Positions 15,995 through 25,509 of a stretch of 64,000 nucleotides of DNA are shown here, piece after piece. The translations under genes were made by a program, and so were the position numbers. Position 1 is the first letter of the stretch. Each line of letters starts with the position of its first letter. Origin of the DNA: Congregibacter variabilis. GTDB lineage: Bacteria; Pseudomonadota; Gammaproteobacteria; Pseudomonadales; Halieaceae. The stretch covers positions 744,001 to 808,000 of the forward strand of contig NZ_CP136864.1 in assembly GCF_045689235.1 (NCBI RefSeq), read 5' to 3'. Below the pieces are notes generated by a model. That model worked only from the letters and a program-made list of their open reading frames with translations, was not told where the DNA came from and searched no databases.

Positions 15995-16519
15995 GTGCCG
16001 CGTAAAACACTGAAATCTTTGATGCCCTCCCCCGCCAAGCTTCGCAAGCATGGCGCTTTAGACATCTTTGGCGAATGGGTTTACGCCAGCAATCTGTGGC
16101 ACCTCAACCGGTACTCGGCGTCTATGGCCTTCTTCGTTGGGCTATTTCTGGCGTTTATACCCGTGCCCGGGCAGATGCTGCTTGCGGCTCTGGGGGCAGT
16201 AATGTTGCGCTGTAATCTACCCATTTCTGTGGGATTGGTATGGATTACCAACCCCCTCACGGTCCCGGCTATCTTTTATCTTGCATATCAGGTGGGAGCA
16301 CTGATTATTGATGTGCCACTTAAAGAAGTGGAATTTGCCCTTAGCATCCAATGGTTGCAAGAAGAACTCCAACGCGTCTGGCGACCATTGCTTGCCGGGT
16401 GTCTTCTGTGCGGCCTCTTCTTCGGCAGCCTGGGCTATTTTGTTGTGAACGTCTTATGGCGAATCCGTGTCGCCCGACAATGGAAAAAACGTAAAAAACG
16501 CCGCGCTCAGATGTCCTGA
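15995..16519 (+). CDS. DUF2062 membrane protein (174 aa)
   Basis: This is a conserved inner-membrane protein of unknown function found beside comEC and lolCDE in many gammaproteobacteria. The N-terminal MPRKTLKSLMPSPAKLRKH matches homologues, so a GTG start at 15995 is kept rather than the ATG at 16022. Two or three hydrophobic stretches (SMAFFVGLFLAFIPVPGQMLLAALGAV, NLPISVGLVWITNPLTVPAIFYLAYQVGALI) and a basic C-terminus (WKKRKKRRAQ) are typical. It converges with lolE, overlapping its end by 13 bases. Confidence 0.85.
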   Translation: MPRKTLKSLMPSPAKLRKHGALDIFGEWVYASNLWHLNRYSASMAFFVGLFLAFIPVPGQMLLAALGAVMLRCNLPISVGLVWITNPLTVPAIFYLAYQVGALIIDVPLKEVEFALSIQWLQEELQRVWRPLLAGCLLCGLFFGSLGYFVVNVLWRIRVARQWKKRKKRRAQMS

Positions 16520-17724
16520 TGCAGAACGCTCGCCGGCTGCAGCCGCGCCGCGCGCAAAGCCGGATACAGCGCTGCGAGCACGCACATGACAATTGCCACA
16601 GCGGCAATGAGCAGCACATCCTCCCCCCGTAAATCGACCGGTATAAACGATACTGGATACACGTCTGTACTCAGAAATTGAAACTGCAGGCTGCGCTCAA
16701 GAGCCGCTACGATACTGGGCAGAGCGCCGCACAGCGCAGCACCCAGCGCGCAGCCGATAGCTGATCCAATCACTCCGATAATGAGCCCCTGGGTAATAAA
16801 TATAGATGCCATGTTCCAAGGGGTCGCGCCCAGGGTGCGCATGATCGCAATGGCGCCGCGCTGGTCAATGACAATCAAGACCAGCGCTGACACCACATTA
16901 AACGCCGCCACCCCAATGATTGAGGTCAGAAGCAGTACCACCAAATCTCTGGACAACTGTATCGCAGCATAAAGATTACCGTGCGTCATGCGCCAGGTTG
17001 TAGCGTAACTTCCCGGGAGCAACTCACGCCGCAACTGCGGAAGCAGCGTGTCAACCTCAAATGGATCAACGTAGCGAAGCTGTAAACCACTGATGCCCCC
17101 ACCCAGTCCCGCCAACGCGGAGGCCTGATCAAGAGACATCAGTGCCAGGGACTCATCCAACTCCGTGCCCGTATCCACCAGAGACACTACTTTGAGACGC
17201 TCCGTCGCGATATCCGTACGGCGATCTCGCCCCCTGGGCGGGACAATTATCGTGATGCTGTCACCCGCCTCCACACCCAATCGCTGCGCTACGGAGTCGC
17301 CGAGCACAACACCTGATATATCACTCAAATTCGGAAGCTTGGCCATGGCCGGAGTCACTTGCGCAATGGTCTCAAGACCAAGTCCTGAAATAGCTACAAC
17401 GTCTCGACCTCTAATGGCCATACCGTCAAAGCTGACAAAAGGCGAGACCGATGCAAGCCGCGGCAGCTCGCGCAGGCGCTGTATAAAACCCGCGTCATTA
17501 GCGAAGTTAGCCGGCGTATGTACCGTTACGTGAGGGACCAAGGCGAGAATCCGCTCTCGCATCTCACGCTCAAAGCCATTCATTACCGACAAGACTGTCA
17601 GTAACAAGGCGGTCCCCAGAATCAGCCCGGTAATGGATACCCCAGCCATAAATACCGATAGATGACCTCGGCCAAAAGCAAGGGTGTAACGAAGGGCAAC
17701 TCTCAGGGTTTCCCAAAAGCTCAC
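16507..17724 (-). CDS. lolE: Lipoprotein-releasing ABC transporter permease LolE/LolC-type
   Basis: One of the two permeases of LolCDE, which extracts outer-membrane lipoproteins from the inner membrane and passes them to LolA. The MacB/FtsX architecture is clear: one N-terminal helix with GVSITGLILGTALLLTVLSVMNGF, a large periplasmic domain (about 50-260) and three C-terminal helices (VVLLLTSIIGVAAFNVVSALVL and following). It is last in lolC-lolD-lolE, with a 4-base overlap to lolD. Assignment as LolE rather than LolC follows from its position only. Confidence 0.9.
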   Translation of the reverse strand: MSFWETLRVALRYTLAFGRGHLSVFMAGVSITGLILGTALLLTVLSVMNGFEREMRERILALVPHVTVHTPANFANDAGFIQRLRELPRLASVSPFVSFDGMAIRGRDVVAISGLGLETIAQVTPAMAKLPNLSDISGVVLGDSVAQRLGVEAGDSITIIVPPRGRDRRTDIATERLKVVSLVDTGTELDESLALMSLDQASALAGLGGGISGLQLRYVDPFEVDTLLPQLRRELLPGSYATTWRMTHGNLYAAIQLSRDLVVLLLTSIIGVAAFNVVSALVLIVIDQRGAIAIMRTLGATPWNMASIFITQGLIIGVIGSAIGCALGAALCGALPSIVAALERSLQFQFLSTDVYPVSFIPVDLRGEDVLLIAAVAIVMCVLAALYPALRAARLQPASVLHQDI

Positions 17725-18404
17725 TGAACAACTTCCAGACGTCCATCCTTCAAGCGCAGCACACGCTGCATACGGTGCGCCACACTCAGGTCGTGTGTGA
17801 CCACTACAAAGGCACTGCGTGTCTTTCGAAGCTTATCTATCAGGTCCAGCACCTGCTGCGCAGCCTCGGGGTCAAGATTGCCTGTAGGTTCGTCCATGAG
17901 TACGCAGCTTGGGCTGTTGATCAGACTCCGAGCGATAGCCACTCGTTGACGTTCACCGCCAGACAGCTGCCCCGGTCGGTGGGAGCTACGGCTGCTCAGC
18001 CCAACCTCTTTCAGCATGTCTGCGGCCCGAGAGTGTGCTTCGCGCCGGGAAACACCTGCAATGAGCTGCGGCATCGCGACGTTCTCTAAAGCAGAAAACT
18101 CCGGGAGCAAATGATGAAACTGATACACAAAACCCAGGTGCTTATTTCGCCACCGGGCGAGCTGGCTCTCGGACATCGTAGAAAGATCGCGACCCGCCAG
18201 AGCCACCTCCCCGGCCGTCACCCGATCCAGCCCACCCAAAAGGTTAAGCAAGGTGGACTTACCTGACCCGGAAACACCAATGACGGCCACTTTTTCACCT
18301 TCCTGAAGCGTGAAATCGACTCCCCGAAGAACTGTGACGCGCGATGCACCGTCATCGTAACTTTTTTGCACATCGGTACAGCGCAGCGCGACCGAATCAC
18401 TCAT
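17721..18404 (-). CDS. lolD: Lipoprotein-releasing ABC transporter ATPase LolD
   Basis: This ATPase drives LolCE. The start is set at the ATG at 18404 (MSDSVALRCTDVQKSYDDG), which overlaps the end of lolC by 8 bases; the longer reading would run into lolC. Walker A GVSGSGKST, a Q-loop, the signature LSGGERQRVAIARS, Walker B CVLMDEPTGNLD and the switch histidine in VVTHD are all intact. The resulting 227 aa is the usual LolD size. Confidence 0.96.
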   Translation of the reverse strand: MSDSVALRCTDVQKSYDDGASRVTVLRGVDFTLQEGEKVAVIGVSGSGKSTLLNLLGGLDRVTAGEVALAGRDLSTMSESQLARWRNKHLGFVYQFHHLLPEFSALENVAMPQLIAGVSRREAHSRAADMLKEVGLSSRSSHRPGQLSGGERQRVAIARSLINSPSCVLMDEPTGNLDPEAAQQVLDLIDKLRKTRSAFVVVTHDLSVAHRMQRVLRLKDGRLEVVQ

Positions 18405-19647
18405 AGCGAAGAACCTCTGCAGGGGCGATACGGCTAGCTCGCCAAGCGGGATAAATGGCGGCAAGCACACTCAACACAGTGGCCGCAGCCCCCACGAGGG
18501 CAACATCCGACCACAGGAGCCGCGAAGGAAGCCGGGAAATGAAATATACCGAGGGATCGAATATTTTAGCTCCCAATAATTGCTCAAAAAAATCCACAAC
18601 GTCGGCCACATAAATTGACAAGAGCACGCCCAGGAACGTGCCCGCAAGGACACCCAGGAGCGCCAGCGCCAGACCCTGAGTAAGAAAGATACGAGAGATG
18701 CCACCCGGGGTTGCCCCCATTGTGCGCAGAACCGCGATATCCCGCCGCTTCTCGGTCACAGCCATGACCAGTGTAGAGACCACATTGAACGCAGCAACAA
18801 GCACCACACCCAATAACAGAATACTCACCGTGAGCTTTTCCATGCGAATAGCTCGAAACAACGAACCCTGGGTCTCGCTCCAGGGACGATAGACACCCCG
18901 CCCCGCAATCAACGGCTGCAACGATGGTTGCAAGGCCGGGGCGGCCATGAGGTCGCTGGTGCGGATCTGCAGTCCGCGGGTGCCGCCGGTCGCTAACAAG
19001 CGATTTGCGCTGTTCAAAGAGACATAGGCCAGAACGCTATCTTGCTGCGCACCCACTTCAAACAAGCCCACGACCTTTAATAAACGAGAACGGGGAAACA
19101 AGCCAAGCGGTGTGGTGCGCACCTGCGGAAGAATAATTCGCACATCGTCTCCCGGCACCACTCCCAGGATACGGGCCAGGGAACTCCCAATAATGACACT
19201 GAAGTCCTCCCTCAAGTCCTCGAGGCTTCCTAGCAACATAAATTGCGCAAGATCCGTCAATGCTGACTGCTGGGCAATATCGATTCCCGTGAGCACCACA
19301 CCTTGCTGCCGGTAGGGTCCAGAAAACAGGACGGTCTCGCGAGCAAAAGGCGCCACGGCCAGAACCTCAGGATGGGCCAGGAGCGACGCCGACAGCGCCG
19401 CGGTATCAGCCGCATATTCCGCGGCGCTTTGCACCACAGTCTGTTCGACATATCCATGGGGGATCAGGGCAAGAATACGTCCGCGTAGCTCCCCTGCGAA
19501 GCCGTTCATCACTGACAACACCGTAATCAAACTCGCCACGCCGAGAAGCATTCCCAACATGGAAGCCAGAGACACTAAGGTGGTAAATCGTGAGCGTTGC
19601 CGGCTAAACCCGTAGCGTAGCCCCAGAAACCGAGTGTATGAGGCCAT
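18397..19647 (-). CDS. lolC: Lipoprotein-releasing ABC transporter permease LolC
   Basis: This is the first permease of the lolCDE set. It has an N-terminal helix (LVSLASMLGMLLGVASLITVLSVMNGF), a large periplasmic domain and three C-terminal helices, including KLTVSILLLGVVLVAAFNVVSTLVMAV and the MGATPGGISRIFLTQGL coupling region that contacts LolD. The length of 416 aa is typical. It begins only 19 bases after nqrM, so read-through from the nqr operon is likely. Confidence 0.93.
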   Translation of the reverse strand: MASYTRFLGLRYGFSRQRSRFTTLVSLASMLGMLLGVASLITVLSVMNGFAGELRGRILALIPHGYVEQTVVQSAAEYAADTAALSASLLAHPEVLAVAPFARETVLFSGPYRQQGVVLTGIDIAQQSALTDLAQFMLLGSLEDLREDFSVIIGSSLARILGVVPGDDVRIILPQVRTTPLGLFPRSRLLKVVGLFEVGAQQDSVLAYVSLNSANRLLATGGTRGLQIRTSDLMAAPALQPSLQPLIAGRGVYRPWSETQGSLFRAIRMEKLTVSILLLGVVLVAAFNVVSTLVMAVTEKRRDIAVLRTMGATPGGISRIFLTQGLALALLGVLAGTFLGVLLSIYVADVVDFFEQLLGAKIFDPSVYFISRLPSRLLWSDVALVGAAATVLSVLAAIYPAWRASRIAPAEVLRYE

Positions 19648-19666
19648 AGCCCAAAGACTTCAGAGG

Positions 19667-19903
19667 TTACTTGCTGGCGTCGTAAAATCGAGCGTCGCCA
19701 TCATCGCGCACAGACCGAGGGCCTTCTTTGGACTGCGTCTCACAAAGACTGGGATCGTCGCCACAAATATCGCAACGACCTTCTATGCCCACAGCCGAGA
19801 GCCCCCCACAGGAGCCTTTCAAGGGTCCGCGACCGGCCATGGCACCAATGGCCATACCAGCCATGATCAGACCCATAATCAGGAATGCGAGAACAAAAAC
19901 CAT
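19667..19903 (-). CDS. nqrM: Na+-NQR maturation protein NqrM
   Basis: NqrM (DUF539) is needed for assembly of Na+-NQR, probably delivering the iron bound between NqrD and NqrE. One membrane helix (FVLAFLIMGLIMAGMAIGAM) is followed by the conserved GSCGGLSAVGI motif and further cysteines; C32, C44, C47 and C54 are visible. At 78 aa the size fits. It follows apbE, the usual last position of the operon. Confidence 0.92.
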   Translation of the reverse strand: MVFVLAFLIMGLIMAGMAIGAMAGRGPLKGSCGGLSAVGIEGRCDICGDDPSLCETQSKEGPRSVRDDGDARFYDASK

Positions 19904-19937
19904 AACAACTCCAGTGTAACTGCGAACCTATGCGGCG

Positions 19938-21041
19938 CTAGGGCGTATGCGCGGCTTGGGCGCTCTGCCGATAAGTATCAAATGCTGTTGTGTAGTGTAC
20001 CTCAAGTGCCTCATTGCCCCGAGCAACGAAGTGCGCGGCCAGTCCAGCCTCCTCCGCCAGTTGCATTGCTTTTTCCAGTCCCAGCACCAATAAAGCCGTG
20101 GCCAATGCGTCGGCCTTTATGCACAGCGGGTCAATAACGGTTACGGATACGAGATCGTGCGCGACGGGATAGCCGCTACGCGGGTCCACAAGATGAGAAT
20201 AGCGTCGCCCCTGGTACTCAAAGTAGTTTCTGTAATCCCCAGAGGTCGCTACGGCTGCATTGCTAATACTCAAGGCTTCGATAAAGCGCGCCTGAGCGGG
20301 ATCGGGAGATTCTACGGCCAGACGCCAGGGTCCGCCCTCGGGACGCTGGCCAGAGGCCCGCAGTTCTCCCCCAATTTCCACCAGACTGTTGGTGATACCA
20401 CGCTCGGTAAGCACCTCAGTCAGTTGGTCCACAGCATAGCCCTTGGCTATCGACGATAGGTCAATTCTTACCCCAGGGGGACGACTTAAGATAGCGCTAT
20501 TCGAATCCCAGGACAGCCGATCAGACCCCACCAGATCCATCGCTGCGCTTATCTCAACCGCCTCCGGCGGGCTTGCAGCACGTAATGTTGCACCGAATCC
20601 CCATAGCTCAATCAAGGGCCCCACGGTTACGTCATAGGCGCCCTCAGTAAGTTGGCCTACGAGTAGCGCGGCATCCAGTACTTCGGCAAACCGTTGCGAC
20701 AACTGTACGGGCGCCTCTGTCCGTAGAGCGTTGACAATTGAGATTTCAGAATCGGGAATATAAGTCGACAGCGACTGGTTGATCGCCTCAAGCTCGCGCT
20801 CAATGAGCAACTGGAGATCTTGTGGAGATACGGGGCCCAGATCGCCGACCTGACCGGACTCGTCGGCCGCATAGATCACCGACCAGCTAGTTCCCATAGT
20901 GGCGCCTTTGAGCACCACACGACTGGGGGCACTGTCACAAGAAGAGAGACAGACTGCTCCCACAATTGCGAGGAGCAGTACACAGAAGCCACGAAGCATA
21001 GGTTTCGCCAGGGCAGGTTCCCAATGGGACCTGCGATTCAT
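19938..21041 (-). CDS. apbE: FAD:protein FMN transferase (flavinyltransferase), lipoprotein
   Basis: ApbE attaches FMN covalently to threonines of NqrB and NqrC. The start at 21041 shares its A with the nqrF stop (TGATG); a TTG one codon earlier is less likely. A signal peptide with a lipobox-like LSSC places it as a periplasm-facing lipoprotein. Family motifs MGTSWSV, GPLIELWGFG, VDLSSIAKGYAVDQL, SGDYRNYFEYQGRRYSHLVD and DALATAL are present. Its place between nqrF and nqrM ties it to NQR maturation. Confidence 0.95.
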   Translation of the reverse strand: MNRRSHWEPALAKPMLRGFCVLLLAIVGAVCLSSCDSAPSRVVLKGATMGTSWSVIYAADESGQVGDLGPVSPQDLQLLIERELEAINQSLSTYIPDSEISIVNALRTEAPVQLSQRFAEVLDAALLVGQLTEGAYDVTVGPLIELWGFGATLRAASPPEAVEISAAMDLVGSDRLSWDSNSAILSRPPGVRIDLSSIAKGYAVDQLTEVLTERGITNSLVEIGGELRASGQRPEGGPWRLAVESPDPAQARFIEALSISNAAVATSGDYRNYFEYQGRRYSHLVDPRSGYPVAHDLVSVTVIDPLCIKADALATALLVLGLEKAMQLAEEAGLAAHFVARGNEALEVHYTTAFDTYRQSAQAAHTP

Positions 21042-22264
21042 CAACCGCCGAAGTCGTCCAACATGATGTTCTCGGGCTCGACGCCCAGATCTGTGAGCAT
21101 TTTAATCACCGCTGCGTTCATCATGGGTGGTCCACACATGTAGTACTCGCAGTCTTCCGGAGCCGGATGATCCTTGAGGTATTCTTCAAAGAGCACGTTG
21201 TGAATAAAGCCTGTCAAACCATCCCAGTTATCTTCGGGCTGGGGATCAGATAAAGCTACGTGCCACTCAAAGTTCTCATTCTCTGCCGCCAGACCGTCAT
21301 AGTCTTCGACATAGAACATCTCACGCAGCGAACGGGCACCGTACCAAAACGAAATTTTTCGCTTACTGCCAAGGCGCTTTAGCTGATCAAAGATGTGCGA
21401 ACGCATTGGCGCCATGCCGGCACCGCCACCAATAAACACCATCTCGGCGTCGGTATCTTTGGCAAAGAACTCACCGAAGGGTCCATAAACGGTGACCTTG
21501 TCGCCCGGTTTGAGACCAAAAACCCAGGAGGACATTTGACCTGGAGAGATGCCCTCGCTACCCGGAGGCGGAGTCGCAATACGTATGTTGAACTTCACAA
21601 CACCCTTTTCTTCGGGATAGTTCGCCATGGAATACGCGCGAATCACTGTCTCATCCACTTTGGATGACATCTTGAAGAAGCCAAACCGCTCCCAGTCACC
21701 CCGGTATTCCTCGTCAACATCAAAGTCGCTGTAGTTCACCAGATGTGGGGGACACTCAAGCTGCACATACCCGCCTGCGCGAAAGTCGACACTTTCGCCT
21801 TCAGGAAGGCGGAGCGTCAATTCTTTAATAAAGGTCGCCACATTGGGGTTACTCTCTACCGTGCACTCCCACTGCTTTACGCCAAACACTTCTTCAGGAA
21901 CCTGAATCTTCATGTCCTGTTTTACAGCTGTCTGGCAGGACAAGCGCCAGCCGTCAGCCGCGTCCCGACGGGTAAAATGAGACTCTTCCGTGGGCAACAT
22001 AGAACCGCCACCCTCGTTTACGATGCACTTACACTGCGCGCAGGTGCCACCACCACCACAGGCCGACGCAAGAAACACATTCGCTTCTGAGAGGGTTTGC
22101 AGGAGTTTTCCACCGGCGGGTACCGTGATATTGCGCTCACCGTTGATCTCGATAGTCACGTCGCCACTGCTGACCAGGAGCGTTCGCGCGTAGAGAATGA
22201 TGCCGACAAGCGCCAGTATCATCGCGGTAAACATGCCCACGCCGTATACGATTGTCATATCCAT
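21041..22264 (-). CDS. nqrF: Na+-translocating NADH:quinone oxidoreductase subunit F
   Basis: NqrF is the NADH-oxidising subunit. After one N-terminal helix (about 5-27) a ferredoxin-like domain carries the 2Fe-2S ligands C69, C75, C78 and C110 (ACGGGGTCAQC ... SCQ). A ferredoxin-reductase domain follows, with RAYSMANYPEE for FAD binding and a NADH-binding GGGAGMAPMRSH and CGPPMMN near the end. The length of 407 aa is standard. It shares one base with apbE. Confidence 0.98.
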   Translation of the reverse strand: MDMTIVYGVGMFTAMILALVGIILYARTLLVSSGDVTIEINGERNITVPAGGKLLQTLSEANVFLASACGGGGTCAQCKCIVNEGGGSMLPTEESHFTRRDAADGWRLSCQTAVKQDMKIQVPEEVFGVKQWECTVESNPNVATFIKELTLRLPEGESVDFRAGGYVQLECPPHLVNYSDFDVDEEYRGDWERFGFFKMSSKVDETVIRAYSMANYPEEKGVVKFNIRIATPPPGSEGISPGQMSSWVFGLKPGDKVTVYGPFGEFFAKDTDAEMVFIGGGAGMAPMRSHIFDQLKRLGSKRKISFWYGARSLREMFYVEDYDGLAAENENFEWHVALSDPQPEDNWDGLTGFIHNVLFEEYLKDHPAPEDCEYYMCGPPMMNAAVIKMLTDLGVEPENIMLDDFGG

Positions 22265-22273
22265 GTTTGTGCC

Positions 22274-22882
22274 TCAGAGATCGATGCCGCCGAGGGCCAT
22301 AAAGCCCAGGGACATTAGTCCAACAGTGATAAAGGTTATGCCAAGCCCCTGCAAGCCGTCGGGAACATCGCTGTACTTGAGCTTCTCGCGGATACCCGCC
22401 AGGGCAACAATCGCCAGTGCCCAACCCACTCCAGCGCCTGCACCAAACACCACGCTCTCACCAAAGTTATAATCACGCTCGACCATCAGCAGAGACGCAC
22501 CAAGAATGGCGCAGTTCACAGTGATCAAGGGAAGGAACACGCCCAGCGCGTTGTACAGAGCTGGCACATACTTATCCAGGAACATCTCCAGAATCTGCAC
22601 CAGCGCGGCGATCACGCCGATGTATGACAGCAGACCCAGAAAGCTCAGATCAACGTCGGGCAAACCCGCCCAGGCAAGAGCGCCATCGGCAAGGAGGTAG
22701 TTATAGATCAGATTGTTAACGGGCACGGTGATCGTGAGCACCACAACCACGGCAACGCCGAGGCCAATGGCCGCACTAACCTTTTTGGAGACCGCAAGAA
22801 ACGTACACATGCCCAGAAACACCGACAGCGCCATGTTCTCAATGAAGATTGCCCGCACAAACAGGCCAAGGTAATACTCCAT
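22274..22882 (-). CDS. nqrE: Na+-translocating NADH:quinone oxidoreductase subunit E
   Basis: This is a six-helix membrane subunit that, with NqrD, binds an iron centre through cysteines in symmetric half-helices. The conserved start YYLGLFVRAIFIENMALSVFLGMCTF holds the cysteine at about residue 26, and VNCAILGASLLMVERDY holds the second. The length of 202 aa is typical. Its ATG shares a base with the nqrD stop (TGATG). Confidence 0.97.
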   Translation of the reverse strand: MEYYLGLFVRAIFIENMALSVFLGMCTFLAVSKKVSAAIGLGVAVVVVLTITVPVNNLIYNYLLADGALAWAGLPDVDLSFLGLLSYIGVIAALVQILEMFLDKYVPALYNALGVFLPLITVNCAILGASLLMVERDYNFGESVVFGAGAGVGWALAIVALAGIREKLKYSDVPDGLQGLGITFITVGLMSLGFMALGGIDL

Positions 22883-23544
22883 CAGACGCCCTCCTCCGCT
22901 ACGGTGTGTTTCGCCATACGGAAGTCTGGCTCCTCTACCTGCTTGGCATCTGCCGAGCGAAGAATCCAGATAAACAACCCAATAATGAAGAAAGCGCTGG
23001 GAGGCAGCAGCAGTAAACCGTTGGGGTTATACCAGCCACCCTCGGTCACCAGCGGCAGGATTTCAAAACCGAACAACTTTCCGGCTCCGAACAGCTCCCG
23101 AATGACTGCGACAAAAATCAACACCACCGAGTAGCCAAGGCCATTGCCGATACCATCCATGAAACTTGCCACTGGCGGGTTCTTCATGGCGTAGGCTTCT
23201 GCGCGGCCCATAACGATGCAGTTGGTGATAATCAGTCCGACGAACACCGACAGCTGCTTACTAATATCGTAAGCCACTGCCTTGAGAACCTCATCCACCA
23301 GGATTACCAGTGAGGCAATAATGGTCATCTGGACGATGATGCGTATGCTGCCTGGTATGTGCTGCCTGATCGACGAGATGAACAGGTTTGAAAAGGCCGT
23401 GACCAGAGTCAAGGCCACACACATCACTAACGTGACTTTTAACGAGGATGTCACCGCGAGTGCGGAGCAGATCCCCAGAATCTGAAGCGCGATTGGATTG
23501 TTCTTAAAAATCGGGCCAGTGAGCGTATCTTTTACGGCATCCAT
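22882..23544 (-). CDS. nqrD: Na+-translocating NADH:quinone oxidoreductase subunit D
   Basis: This is the six-helix partner of NqrE and is homologous to it. The start at 23544 (MDAVKDTLTGPIFKNNP) is chosen because GGGAGG lies 8 bases upstream and the family begins this way; a longer reading would overlap nqrC. Cysteines for the shared iron centre are in ALQILGICSALAVT (about residue 26) and LIITNCIVMGRAEAYA. The length is 220 aa. Confidence 0.97.
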   Translation of the reverse strand: MDAVKDTLTGPIFKNNPIALQILGICSALAVTSSLKVTLVMCVALTLVTAFSNLFISSIRQHIPGSIRIIVQMTIIASLVILVDEVLKAVAYDISKQLSVFVGLIITNCIVMGRAEAYAMKNPPVASFMDGIGNGLGYSVVLIFVAVIRELFGAGKLFGFEILPLVTEGGWYNPNGLLLLPPSAFFIIGLFIWILRSADAKQVEEPDFRMAKHTVAEEGV

Positions 23545-23546
23545 GA

Positions 23547-24317
23547 TCAGGCCTCCCCGTTTCGAAGGTTTGCAAGGAAAGGTGCGAACCCGTTGTCGCC
23601 CAACCAAAAGTCGATAAGGTTCGTGACGCCCCGGCTCGTCAATGTCGCTCCGGACAAGCCATCGACGTTCCAGTCGGCATCACTGCTTGTCGGATCCACT
23701 GCGCCCTTTTTGAGACCCAGCTCTACTTCTCCGTCACGGTACACCTTCTTCCCCGGCCACAAGGCTTTCCAGCGAGGATTGTCTACTTCACCGCCCAGGC
23801 CTGGTGTCTCCCCATGATCGTAAAAACCCAGTCCGGCGACTGTGTTGCCGTCGGATTCCAAAGCAAGAAAGCCATACAAAGTCGACCAAAGCCCATAACC
23901 ATGCACGGGAAGAATGATTTTTTCGTAATCGCCGCTGTCGCCACGCACGAGATAAACCTGGGCCACAGAAGCCTGACGACCCACTTTTGCAATGTCCTCG
24001 TCACTCGGTACATCGCGCGATGTCGCGGGATCTTTCGCTGCGGCTCGCTGGTCGTAACCCGGGGTCACTGAGTCGGTGAACTCCCCGCTTTGTAGATCCA
24101 CAAAACGCTCTTCCACCACAGCGAACTGTTCTTCGACGCTGCGGCCTTCTTCGAGCATTCCTGCCGCTTGAAGAATATTACGCTTGCGATCAAGGCTCTT
24201 ATTGGCCTCCTGCGCAGGTTTAAGCACCACTGCCGCAGTCGACACAATTACCGAACAGACAATACACAAGGCCAGCGCTACACCCAGAATTTTGCCAATA
24301 CCGTCATTACTGGACAC
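23547..24317 (-). CDS. nqrC: Na+-translocating NADH:quinone oxidoreductase subunit C
   Basis: NqrC carries a covalent FMN on a periplasmic domain anchored by one N-terminal helix (ILGVALALCIVCSVIVSTAAVVL). A GTG start at 24317 is chosen because AGGAGG lies 8 bases upstream; it overlaps the end of nqrB by 11 bases. The flavinylation motif SGAT ends in T225 with this start, the same position as the FMN-threonine in Vibrio cholerae NqrC. The length is 256 aa. Confidence 0.96.
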   Translation of the reverse strand: MSSNDGIGKILGVALALCIVCSVIVSTAAVVLKPAQEANKSLDRKRNILQAAGMLEEGRSVEEQFAVVEERFVDLQSGEFTDSVTPGYDQRAAAKDPATSRDVPSDEDIAKVGRQASVAQVYLVRGDSGDYEKIILPVHGYGLWSTLYGFLALESDGNTVAGLGFYDHGETPGLGGEVDNPRWKALWPGKKVYRDGEVELGLKKGAVDPTSSDADWNVDGLSGATLTSRGVTNLIDFWLGDNGFAPFLANLRNGEA

Positions 24318-25506
24318 GAGCGAGCCTCCTCTTGATATTCGCCTGAACGGCAAAGTGATCAAACAATGGGGCAAACAAATTGGCAAAAAGTATCGCCAGC
24401 ATGATGCCCTCGGGGAACGCGGGATTAATAACGCGAATCAGCACGGTCATCAGGCCGATGAGGAACCCGTAGGCCCAACGCCCGCGGTCGGTCATCGCCG
24501 CAGACACCGGATCGGTGGCCATAAAGAACATACCAAAAGCAAAGCCACCGACCACCATATGCCAGTACCAGGGCATGGAAAACGCCGGGTTGCTGTCAGA
24601 ACCCACCATGTTAAGAAAGGACGAAAATACAAACATGCCGAGGAACACACCGGCAACCACACGCCAGGATGCAACCTTAGTCAGCAGCAGAATGGCGCCA
24701 CCAATCATCACCATAAGCGTTGATGTCTCGCCAATTGACCCGGGGATTGATCCGATAAAGGCATCCATCCAGGTGTACTGGGCCTGCAATGCGGTCATGC
24801 CCTCGGAGGCTACGAGCCCCAGAGGTGTTGCGCCGCTGTAGCCATCTACGGCGGTCCACACCGCGTCGCCAGATAGTTGTGCAGGATAGGCAAAGTACAA
24901 AAATGCACGCCCGGTCAGTGCAGGGTTAAGGAAGTTCTTACCTGTACCGCCGAAAACCTCTTTACCAATAACGATACCGAAGCTGATACCCAGCGCGGCC
25001 TGCCATAGCGGAAGGTCCGGTGGACATACCAAAGCGAAGAGAATCGAGGTTACAAAGAATCCCTCGTTAATCTCATGCCCCCGCTTCACGGCGAAGAGCA
25101 CCTCCCAAAAGCCCCCGACGGCAAAGGTGACGAGGTAAATCGGCACGAAATACAGTGCGCCGAACCACATGTTGTGCCAGATATTGCCAGCGTCGTTTCC
25201 GCCAAACGCCGCGATAAGCGATCCGCGCCAGCCTTCGACACTGCCGCCGGTTACCGCAAGAATTTCGTTGGCCTGAAAACCGAGGTTGTACATCCCGTAA
25301 AACATCGCTGGGAATGCAGCCAGCCACACGGTAATCATGATGCGTTTCAGGTCAATGCCATCGCGAACATGAGCCGTTGAGCGAGTCACTGATGACGGCT
25401 TGTAGAAAATAGTGTCTACCGCTTCAAACAGGGGATAAAAGCTCTGATAACGCCCCCCGTCCTGAAAGTGGTGCTCTACGCCGTCAAGCCATTTACGTAA
25501 GGCCAC
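24307..25506 (-). CDS. nqrB: Na+-translocating NADH:quinone oxidoreductase subunit B
   Basis: NqrB is the large membrane subunit that carries covalent FMN and riboflavin and forms part of the sodium path. The FMN-threonine motif GYSGAT is present (T227). Conserved family segments include HHFQDGG near the N-terminus, FFVTSILFALVCPPDLPLWQAALG, GGTGKNFLNPALTGRAFLYFAYP and FFMATDPVSAAMTDRGRWAYG. The length of 399 aa is close to the usual 400-415. Four bases separate it from nqrA. Confidence 0.98.
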   Translation of the reverse strand: MALRKWLDGVEHHFQDGGRYQSFYPLFEAVDTIFYKPSSVTRSTAHVRDGIDLKRIMITVWLAAFPAMFYGMYNLGFQANEILAVTGGSVEGWRGSLIAAFGGNDAGNIWHNMWFGALYFVPIYLVTFAVGGFWEVLFAVKRGHEINEGFFVTSILFALVCPPDLPLWQAALGISFGIVIGKEVFGGTGKNFLNPALTGRAFLYFAYPAQLSGDAVWTAVDGYSGATPLGLVASEGMTALQAQYTWMDAFIGSIPGSIGETSTLMVMIGGAILLLTKVASWRVVAGVFLGMFVFSSFLNMVGSDSNPAFSMPWYWHMVVGGFAFGMFFMATDPVSAAMTDRGRWAYGFLIGLMTVLIRVINPAFPEGIMLAILFANLFAPLFDHFAVQANIKRRLARVQ

Positions 25507-25509
25507 GAC

